Source: Chloroflexota bacterium | Lineage (GTDB): Bacteria; Chloroflexota; FW602-bin22; JACPRP01 | NCBI GenBank assembly: GCA_016210495.1 | Contig: JACQUC010000130.1 | Location: forward strand, 1-12,339 | Reading direction: 5' to 3' | DNA length: 12,339 bases | Shown: piece after piece, positions 1 to 5,448 of the stretch | Numbering within the stretch: the stretch's first letter is position 1 | How the letters are laid out: every line of letters begins with the position of its first letter | The notes under the pieces: model-generated | Told to the model about the DNA's origin: nothing | The model's input: only the letters and a program-made list of their open reading frames with translations | Databases searched by the model: none | Translations under genes and position numbers: made by a program

Positions 1-643
1 CATAGGTGCCGTGGGGAAGTATCTTCGTCGCGGCACCAGCGCCATATAGACCTGGAACACTTGTCTCGCAGTGGGTGTTGACTCTCATTCCGCCGTCCCC
101 CGAAGTGCAGAAGACTCCGTTGAACGCAGAATACTCAACCATCCGCTTGCTCAAATCGATATTCGCTCGGTCGAAGATGCGCATAGCGTGCGGAATCACC
201 CGGCGGAGACGGGCGAAGTCGTCCGGCGAGAAGTGGCGCATATCGCAGTAGATTGGCCCGCGGCCCTCCAGCACCTCCTTACAGAAGGCCTGCGTGAGCG
301 TACACAGCTTGGACCTCTCCATCAGTCCGGGATCGTATTTCTCCATGAACCTCTCGCCCCGCGCGTTGACGAACCTGGCGCCGAGGCCCTGGAACATATT
401 GATTCCCACGATCCAGTATTTCCGATCCCACACCAGCACGTGGCCCGCGGTATTGAACTCCATGTTTATGAGGTCAGCTCCGGCGCGAAAGCCCATCGCG
501 TAGCCATCCCCGGTGATGTTATCGACGTACAGGCCACCTACCTTCGGGTGGATGCACCCCGTGGAGACGATGGTAGCCTTGGCTTCGAACGTGTAAGGCT
601 CGCCGGTGCGATAGTCGAAGCCCACGGCGCCCACAACCTTTCC
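1..643 (-). pseudogene. FAD-dependent oxidoreductase (fumarate reductase/APS reductase flavoprotein type), 5'-truncated fragment
   Basis: The minus strand reads open from 643 to the left edge (about 214 codons) with no stop. The translation has hallmarks of the FAD-binding domain 2 family (fumarate reductase, succinate dehydrogenase, L-aspartate oxidase, APS reductase alpha). In order these are an IVSTG-type FAD-contact strand, TGDGYAMGFRAGADLINMEF, then RFVNARGERFMEKYDP in the capping-domain region, and near the edge the TSVPGLYGAGA motif of the C-terminal FAD-binding loop. The N-terminal Rossmann GxGxxG part, usually over 150 residues earlier, is absent. Directly upstream in this frame is a TAA (646-644), and beyond it lies the PIN gene. 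It has no plausible start; a GTG at 634 has no ribosome site. The coding is undamaged from the junction leftwards, so the truncation is recent or an assembly join. Substrate unknown; the family call is firm, the subfamily is not. Confidence 0.8.
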
Positions 644-983
644 TTATCTTCAGCCTTTCCATCAAGGCGATGTTGTAAGCGTCGGCGAACGAGATGTTCT
701 TGTCGAGGTAAAGGCCGAAAGTGCGCAGGAAAAGCCTCTTTTGGGGAAGAATTAGACCGCGCGATTGGACGATGGGTAGAACGTATTCCGCTATCTTCGC
801 CCTTGGCACACGATAAGTGCGCTCAAGGACGAACACAACTTCAGTGATGACGACCTCAGAGGTCCTGGCCTTAACCTCGCCCCTCTCTATGCGAACGAGA
901 AGCTCCTTGGAGCGTGTTGCCTTCGCCTCATCATCGCGTAAGAGGTGGCGCAGAATAATGTTGGTGTCTAAGAAGAAAAGCAC
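519..983 (-). CDS. PIN-domain toxin (VapC-type RNase) with its C-terminus replaced
   Basis: VapC toxins are Mg-dependent RNases with a PIN fold. Residues 1-115 are a good PIN domain: LDTN with D6, the E48 region (VVITEVVFVLE) and FADAYNIALMERL with D101, giving three of the usual four acidic residues. After about I113-K115, where the family continues to a fourth Asp and the last strand, the sequence changes to Arg/Gly/His-rich residues. These are the adjoining flavoprotein fragment read out of frame. The real PIN part therefore ends near 640-650, and the tail to 519 is junk. The start is a GTG directly after the antitoxin's TAG (TAGGTG), so the two are translationally coupled. Loss of the last strand and an acidic residue probably inactivates the toxin. 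If the junction is an assembly artefact, the true gene is a normal VapC of about 130-140 residues. Confidence 0.8.
   Translation of the reverse strand: MLFFLDTNIILRHLLRDDEAKATRSKELLVRIERGEVKARTSEVVITEVVFVLERTYRVPRAKIAEYVLPIVQSRGLILPQKRLFLRTFGLYLDKNISFADAYNIALMERLKIRKGCGRRGLRLSHRRALHVRSQGYHRLHGVHPPEGRWPVRR
638..650. other. Breakpoint joining the PIN gene to the flavoprotein fragment
   Basis: On the minus strand, PIN-like coding (..ALMERLKIRK) stops and flavoprotein coding (GKVVGAVGFDY..) begins within AGGAAAGG, in a different frame, with no spacer. Both flanks keep family-like coding right up to the join. A TAA for the flavoprotein frame lies in the PIN side. This is what a short-homology deletion, or a wrong contig join, would leave. 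Confidence 0.65.
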
Positions 984-1250
984 CTACCTGAGGGGACGCA
1001 CGGCATCTTCGGCAATTGCTTCCTCTGCCAATCGCTCGAGCTCTTGAAAATCCTCTGGCCTGTTTCTGGCTCTGACAGCTCCAAAACTTCTCTCCACCGC
1101 ACTCTTGACGGGTCTAACCTTCACTTCGCCCTGGTCGACGACGAAGGCGACCTTATCTCCAGGCGCGAGACCCAGCGAGCGTCTTATGTTCACGGGAATC
1201 GTGACCTGTCCCTTTCTGGTCATAGTAGTCAAAGGCTGATTCATTGCCAT
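984..1250 (-). CDS. AbrB/MazE-type antitoxin (VapB)
   Basis: An 88-residue protein of the AbrB/SpoVT swapped-hairpin DNA-binding family. The motif TRKGQVTIPVNIRRSLGLAPGDKVAF (about residues 11-36) is the conserved fold, followed by EVKVRPV. The acidic, helical C-terminal third (EDFQELERLAEEAIAED) is the part expected to wrap and block the PIN toxin. It lies directly upstream of the PIN gene and its stop abuts that gene's GTG start, so the two form one TA operon. Two starts are possible: ATG at 1250 is only a base or so from the GGGGG ribosome site (1251-1255), while the in-frame ATG at 1244 (MNQPL) has a better 6-nt spacing, which would give 86 residues. The protein should repress its own promoter (1274-1310). 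Family call is firm. Confidence 0.88.
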   Translation of the reverse strand: MAMNQPLTTMTRKGQVTIPVNIRRSLGLAPGDKVAFVVDQGEVKVRPVKSAVERSFGAVRARNRPEDFQELERLAEEAIAEDAVRPLR

Positions 1251-1273
1251 CCCCCATTTTGTCGATCGCTTAT

Positions 1274-1310
1274 GTAATACTTATTTAGCATGCGTATTAC
1301 TATACGTCAA
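1274..1310 (-). promoter_or_regulatory. vapBC-type promoter with overlapping inverted-repeat operator
   Basis: On the minus strand there is TTGACG (1310-1305), a 17-nt spacer and TAAATA (1287-1282), a near-consensus sigma70 promoter. A perfect 7-bp inverted repeat, GTAATAC (1274-1280) and GTATTAC (1294-1300), has arms 20 bp apart centre to centre and flanks the -10 box. One arm sits in the spacer and one just downstream of the -10. Two turns of DNA between arms suits a dimer of the AbrB-type antitoxin repressing its own operon. Confidence 0.75.
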
Positions 1311-1351
1311 GGGTATTCTACCACAATAGCTGCAGTCCTCCCGAATTGAAT

Positions 1352-4060
1352 CTACTGGGCTATCGGCAGCGTGAAACAGAAAGCGCTGCCCTTGTCCAGT
1401 TGGCTCTCGACCCAGATGCGGCCACCGTTGGCTTCGACCAGCATTTTGGTAATGTAGAGGCCCAACCCCAGGCCCTCTAGGTTCTGCGCACTTGGCGCTC
1501 TGTAGAAACGGTCGAAAACGCGGGAGGCGTCCTCCGGAGCCAATCCCACGCCTCTGTCCTCGACTGAGACGAGCAGCTCGGGACCCATCTGGTCGGCTTT
1601 GATCACGACCTCTGTCTCTGGGGGCGAGTACTTGATGGCGTTGGTGAGCAGGTTCATGATGATCCGCTCCAGGCGTCCCACGTCGGCGCTCACCGGCGGC
1701 AATCCGGCGGGGACGTCCAGCTTCACCCTCCTGGCGTCCACCAGGGTGGTCGCCCGGCCCATCAAGTCGGACAACAAAGGATTCAAGTGTACTGATTGCC
1801 TGTCGAGGGATACCTGCCCTGACTCCAGGCGTGAAGAGTCGACGAGGTCACGGATCATCGCGTTCATGCGCTGAGAGCTGGTGAGAATGGCCTCCGCGCT
1901 ACGTCCCACGGCGTCCTGTTTGGCCACGCCCTGAATGCGCTGTAGAAGCTGGGCGTGGCCCTGAATGATCATCAGAGGGTTGCGCAGGTCGTGCGAGAGC
2001 AAGGAAATGAACTCGTCCTTGAGCTTCTCGACCTCTCTAATCCTGGTGATGTCCCGAGCGATGGCTACGCCGTAGCCCTGACCGTCAAGGGGACGGTGGA
2101 TATAGACGTAGCTCACCGAGAGGTCCCGGCACTGGCCACTTTTCGTGGTGATAGTGACCTCCGCATACGGCACGGGAGTTCCCTCCACGATGGTTTTGAG
2201 CATGGGGCAGTCCGTATCGCAGAGACTCACGCCGTGACGGTCGCGGCTGTGAAAAACCTCCCGGCAGGGTTGGCCTTGCACCTCCTCCACGCCCCAGCCG
2301 CAGAAAGCCTCCATCGCCGGGTTCATCGTGATGACGCGCCTGTCTCCGTCGACAATCAGTATCCCGTCCGAGGTGTGGCTGACGATGGCGTCTAGGCGTT
2401 GCTTTCCGTCGGCCATCCTCTGGTACAGGGCGGCCCTCTCGATGGCCACCGAGGCCTGGTGGGCGATGGTCTCGCAAAGCCGCTTTTCATTTTCGGTGAA
2501 AGTTCGCTGTCTCACATCACCCAGGCTGACGATCCCGATGACCCTATCGTCAGCCAGCAAGGGCACGCCGAGCGCAACCTGCAACCCGGTCGATCGCCAA
2601 CGCTCTCTCTCCGTCTGGTTAAGCAGCCCGCTGTCCGGGCTCGTGATCTCGACGATCTTCCCATGCAGTACCTGTCTGGCTGGGGGTACTTCGTCCACAG
2701 GAAAGGTATGGCCGAGGAACGGCGAAGGTCCTGGCCTCGTGGAGGAGTAGCTCGCGCGCACTACCAGGTCTCTGTCCTCATTTACCAATAAGGCGATGTG
2801 ACAAATCGGGACATTCGTCGCCTGGGCGAGTTGCTGCGCCAGCTTGTGAAGCGCGTGGTCAAGATCGCCCTCGCTCGATACCGTGCGAAGCGCGTCCAGT
2901 ATCAGCTCCAGTTCTCTTGTTCTCGCCTCCACGGCTGTCGACATGGTCTCGAAAACCTTCGCCAGCTCTGCTATCTCGGTCGGCCCCGTTATCTCGAGAG
3001 GGTGGTCGATCTCCCTGCGCCCGAGGGCGCGGGCGTGGAAGCGCAAGCGCCGAATTGGACGGGTGATGTTACGGCTGACGAGCAGAGCGCCCAGCAGCGC
3101 CAGGCCGATGACGACAACCTCCACCCCGGCCTTGCGGAGGAGCTCCTGGTACAGCGGTGTCATAACCTCGTCTTCAGGGCGTCCGGCCGAGGCGACCCAG
3201 CCGATGGAGTGGATGGGGGTGCGTGCGCGCAGCCAGTTCTGCCCACGCCCGGTAACGTCGTATGGGCCACTAACGTCCTGTCCGGACAGAGCTAGCTCGA
3301 GTTCCGGATCGGAGGAGCCCATATTGCGTCGATCCCAATCCCACTCGACCTCGGGAAAGCGGTACACCAGCCGGCCGCGGCTGTCGATGATCCCAATTGC
3401 TGCCTGCCCGGCGCGCGCGACACCCAGCACTGCATCGAGGCGACCCGTGTCCACTGTCGCCAGAACCACTCCCTGTAGGACGCCTTGATCGCCGCGAATG
3501 CCTCTGGCGATCGCGAAAACCGGCCTGTCTGTCCCTTCTTCGAGGAGAAGGTCACTCACCGCCCACGCGCGTCCTCGGACGATCTCCTGGAAATAGGCGC
3601 GTTCGCTCACATCTACGCCGACGGCATTGGGCGAACTCGAAGCGATGATGCGACCTCGAGGATCTATCCAATCGTAGTTGTCGATCGTTTGGTACTCCTT
3701 AGCGCTTGCCGAGAGAAGCTGAATGGCTCGCTCCGGGGGCAACGGTGAGGCGATGGCCATCCCGATTGCCAACTCCTGGCGAGCGATGTCGCCAACGTAA
3801 GCTTCGAAGGTAGACGCTACCGACCTTGCCAGCTCGAGGTTGACCTGATTCTCCTGGGCCCGTCTATCATTCAAAAGAGTGTAGTAATGAGTGATCTCGA
3901 ACAGGGCTGTCGGTACCACGGCGACAAGCAGGAGAAGAACGATGATGCCACGGACGCTGCGCGGAAAGGCCAGTCCGAGTCGCCCTGGGAACGTTCCAGG
4001 GGACTCCCGGCCGCCTTCGCCGGCTGGGTGGCTTTCGATGTTTGGAGACGCAAGGCCCAT
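1352..4060 (-). CDS. Membrane sensor histidine kinase (dCache-HAMP-GAF-PAS-HisKA-HATPase_c)
   Basis: A 902-residue two-component sensor. TM1 is about 38-55 (GIIVLLLLVAVVPTALF). An extracytoplasmic double-Cache sensor spans about 60-305 (YDWIDPRGRIIASS, RAYFQEIVRG, VFAIARGI). TM2 is about 312-329. HAMP is about 330-382, GAF about 395-545 (GVPLLADDRVIGIVSLGD) and PAS about 555-675. HisKA follows with the phosphoacceptor H690 in SLLSHDLRNPL. The ATPase domain has the N box (N803, N807), G1 DRGVGL, F box FDRFYR and G2 GLGLGL, all intact. No receiver domain is fused and no response regulator gene is in the window, so its partner is elsewhere. The PAS domain has four cysteines (C587, C599, C614, C618), a possible redox or metal site. 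ATG at 4060 follows an in-frame TAG and has AGGAGG 12 nt upstream, a rather long spacing. Ligand unknown. Confidence 0.93.
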   Translation of the reverse strand: MGLASPNIESHPAGEGGRESPGTFPGRLGLAFPRSVRGIIVLLLLVAVVPTALFEITHYYTLLNDRRAQENQVNLELARSVASTFEAYVGDIARQELAIGMAIASPLPPERAIQLLSASAKEYQTIDNYDWIDPRGRIIASSSPNAVGVDVSERAYFQEIVRGRAWAVSDLLLEEGTDRPVFAIARGIRGDQGVLQGVVLATVDTGRLDAVLGVARAGQAAIGIIDSRGRLVYRFPEVEWDWDRRNMGSSDPELELALSGQDVSGPYDVTGRGQNWLRARTPIHSIGWVASAGRPEDEVMTPLYQELLRKAGVEVVVIGLALLGALLVSRNITRPIRRLRFHARALGRREIDHPLEITGPTEIAELAKVFETMSTAVEARTRELELILDALRTVSSEGDLDHALHKLAQQLAQATNVPICHIALLVNEDRDLVVRASYSSTRPGPSPFLGHTFPVDEVPPARQVLHGKIVEITSPDSGLLNQTERERWRSTGLQVALGVPLLADDRVIGIVSLGDVRQRTFTENEKRLCETIAHQASVAIERAALYQRMADGKQRLDAIVSHTSDGILIVDGDRRVITMNPAMEAFCGWGVEEVQGQPCREVFHSRDRHGVSLCDTDCPMLKTIVEGTPVPYAEVTITTKSGQCRDLSVSYVYIHRPLDGQGYGVAIARDITRIREVEKLKDEFISLLSHDLRNPLMIIQGHAQLLQRIQGVAKQDAVGRSAEAILTSSQRMNAMIRDLVDSSRLESGQVSLDRQSVHLNPLLSDLMGRATTLVDARRVKLDVPAGLPPVSADVGRLERIIMNLLTNAIKYSPPETEVVIKADQMGPELLVSVEDRGVGLAPEDASRVFDRFYRAPSAQNLEGLGLGLYITKMLVEANGGRIWVESQLDKGSAFCFTLPIAQ

Positions 4061-4102
4061 TGGCTACGACCGCCTCCTATCAGTTAACTACGGGTCGGCG
4101 TT

Positions 4103-4122
4103 GATAACCAATATTCGCTATC
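4103..4122. promoter_or_regulatory. Imperfect 20-bp palindrome upstream of the kinase gene
   Basis: GATA at 4103-4106 pairs with TATC at 4119-4122 around a central AATATT. 16 of the 20 positions are symmetric. It lies about 43 bp upstream of the kinase start, where an operator could sit. I found no convincing -35/-10 pair next to it, so this is only a candidate. Confidence 0.25.
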
Positions 4123-4415
4123 GCACTGTATTGAAGGCCTACGGCGTTCTATGTCCCGAAAATTTGAGAAGGCTTGCCCTGCCGAACGCTTCCCGCCGTT
4201 CTGCGTTTGCCTCTTTGGCGACGGGCAGACAGGAGGGGGTACACGCGACAAGTATCCTGCCAGCGGAGATGATATCACAACTGTTGCGAGGGAGTCCAGG
4301 GTTGTCGCATTTGAGCATTTGAAACAGGGCCTTTGCGTTCTCCGTCGCGTGGCAGTGCCGCTTGCCTGGGAGGCGGAGCTGGACTGCAGTGGCGGGGCTG
4401 TGGGGGCGTTGACTC

Positions 4416-4559
4416 GTAGCCGCACCCTTCAGGGTGCGCGTGCCTGTTCGAGTGCCGAGGCGTTGAAACGAGACGGGCTCGTGCTGTGGCGAAGCAGTCT
4501 TAGGGCCGGCCTGGTACAGTCCGCCTAAGGCGGACGCGCAGGCTCAAGCCTGCGGCTAC
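4416..4559. repeat. Palindrome-rich REP/MITE-like element
   Basis: A 144-bp unit is bounded by a perfect 9-bp inverted repeat, GTAGCCGCA (4416-4424) and TGCGGCTAC (4551-4559). Inside are three near-perfect hairpins with tiny loops: 4421-4438 (CGCACCCT/AGGGTGCG around TC), 4519-4535 (GTCCGCCT/AGGCGGAC around A) and 4537-4554 (CGCAGGCT/AGCCTGCG around CA). Such units are typical of dispersed non-coding repeats. No transposase is present. It could also limit read-through from the regulator gene towards the kinase. Confidence 0.6.
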
Positions 4560-4648
4560 AAGTAGACGCGACCCCCCCCCCGCGCCTGCGCGCGAACGGC
4601 ATAATCGATCATTGGGTGATCCTGGGTTTAGCGAGGCGTCGCGGGTCT

Positions 4649-5263
4649 TCACGAAGCGGGCTTGACCAGGTAGGTGCAGCGGGGGCCGCTTTCAAGCAGG
4701 CACTCGACTAGCTCGACGTCCGTGCCCAGTAGATGGCGCAGGAAGACCAGCTCCAGGCTACAGATGCTGCGGTGCTTCAGCGCGGTGTGGTAGTAGCGGC
4801 AGTTGTGTTCGCGCAGCACGTAGCCACCGTCACACTTCTCCCATTCGGCCAGGGAGCCGCCATCCGTCAGGATCTGTGCCACCTTGGCAACGCGCTGTGC
4901 CAGCGGCTTTTCGGATAGCTCGTCCCTGTGCACCTTGGCCATTCTCTCGGCAAGCCGCTGGAAAATCAAGACGAGCTTCTCCCGACCGTCCAGCCGCTCG
5001 ATCTCTTCCAGGATCAGGTCCAGCAGCAGGTGGTAGCTCTTGGGGAACAGATGCTCGGCTTCGTCCGTGAGACTGTAGACTCGCTTGGGACGGCCCAGAC
5101 GCTGTCGCTCTTCTCGCGAGGCCACGAGGTCATCGCGCTCGAGGATGCTAAGGTGCTGGCGGATGCACATCGAGGTGAGCTTGAGCAGCTTGGCGAGCTC
5201 GTCGACCGAGGCTCTTTCCTTTCTTTTGAGAATATCCAGGATTTCCTGTCGCGTCGTCTGCAT
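4649..5263 (-). CDS. SufR-like HTH transcriptional regulator with Fe-S-type cysteine cluster
   Basis: A 204-residue DNA-binding regulator. Residues 5-65 form a winged helix-turn-helix of the ArsR/DeoR type (ILDILKRKERASVDELAKLL, then CIRQHLSILERDDLV) with a wing GRPKRVYSLT. A helical dimerisation stretch covers about 72-135. The C-terminal part carries C144, C155, C168, C188 and C196. C155-x12-C168-x27-C196 has the spacing I recall for cluster-ligating cysteines of SufR repressors in cyanobacteria and mycobacteria, so an oxygen- or iron-responsive [Fe-S] cluster is likely. No suf genes are nearby. It is instead divergent from a molybdenum hydroxylase gene, which suggests that gene as its target. 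ATG at 5263 has GGACGG just upstream; the promoter is 5313-5341. Family call is good, the exact signal is inferred. Confidence 0.8.
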   Translation of the reverse strand: MQTTRQEILDILKRKERASVDELAKLLKLTSMCIRQHLSILERDDLVASREERQRLGRPKRVYSLTDEAEHLFPKSYHLLLDLILEEIERLDGREKLVLIFQRLAERMAKVHRDELSEKPLAQRVAKVAQILTDGGSLAEWEKCDGGYVLREHNCRYYHTALKHRSICSLELVFLRHLLGTDVELVECLLESGPRCTYLVKPAS

Positions 5264-5312
5264 TTTCCGTCCTTCAAGGCGTTATGGGCTGGCTCGCAAA
5301 GCACGTACTTCC

Positions 5313-5341
5313 ATTTTAACACACCGGGCGGCGTTTGTGAA
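5313..5341 (-). promoter_or_regulatory. Promoter of the SufR-like regulator
   Basis: On the minus strand there is TTCACA (5341-5336), a 17-nt spacer and TAAAAT (5318-5313), about 50 bp upstream of the start codon. The -35 falls in one copy of a direct repeat TGTGAAAT (5336-5343 and 5345-5352, 9-bp period on the plus strand), which might be a regulator-binding site. Confidence 0.6.
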
Positions 5342-5367
5342 ATATGTGAAATTGATAGCTTTAGAAA

Positions 5368-5380
5368 GTCAAGAATTGAC
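5368..5380. promoter_or_regulatory. Palindrome on the -35 box of the Mo-hydroxylase promoter
   Basis: GTCAAGAATTGAC is a perfect 5-bp inverted repeat around GAA. Its right arm is part of the TTGACA -35 box (5376-5381), so a protein bound here would block RNA polymerase. It is the best symmetric element in the divergent intergenic region and a natural operator candidate for the neighbouring SufR-like protein. It does not match the CAAC-N6-GTTG type I associate with cyanobacterial SufR. Confidence 0.45.
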
Positions 5381-5405
5381 AGGCTGAGGCGGGCTGGCTT
5401 ATACT
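5376..5405 (+). promoter_or_regulatory. Strong sigma70-type promoter of the molybdenum hydroxylase gene
   Basis: TTGACA (5376-5381), an 18-nt spacer and TATACT (5400-5405) make a near-consensus promoter. The predicted start of transcription is about 5412, giving a leader of about 40 nt. Such a strong core promoter with an overlapping palindrome fits a gene held off by a repressor. Confidence 0.75.
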
Positions 5406-5448
5406 GGCGCCGGTTAGTGCTGGGCGCAATGAAGGTTGGAGTGTAGCC

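Larger units (their letters stand above)
4081..4648. other. Gene-free interval between kinase and regulator
   Basis: I see no credible gene here. The longest open frames (4084-4425 minus, 4151-4528 plus) are mutually antisense, rich in Arg, Ser and Pro, and run through palindromes. The interval holds an imperfect palindrome (4103-4122) close to the kinase start, a palindrome-rich repeat element (4416-4559) and a run of ten C (4572-4581) followed by alternating GC. No T-run follows the hairpins on either strand, so none is a standard intrinsic terminator. Confidence 0.6.

Noticed and set aside
71..847. 258-codon plus-strand frame
   Set aside because: Opposite strand reads as a flavoprotein and a PIN protein with clear motifs; this frame has none.
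4084..4528. Overlapping plus and minus frames in the kinase-regulator interval
   Set aside because: Both run through hairpin repeats, lack ribosome sites and look like no protein family.
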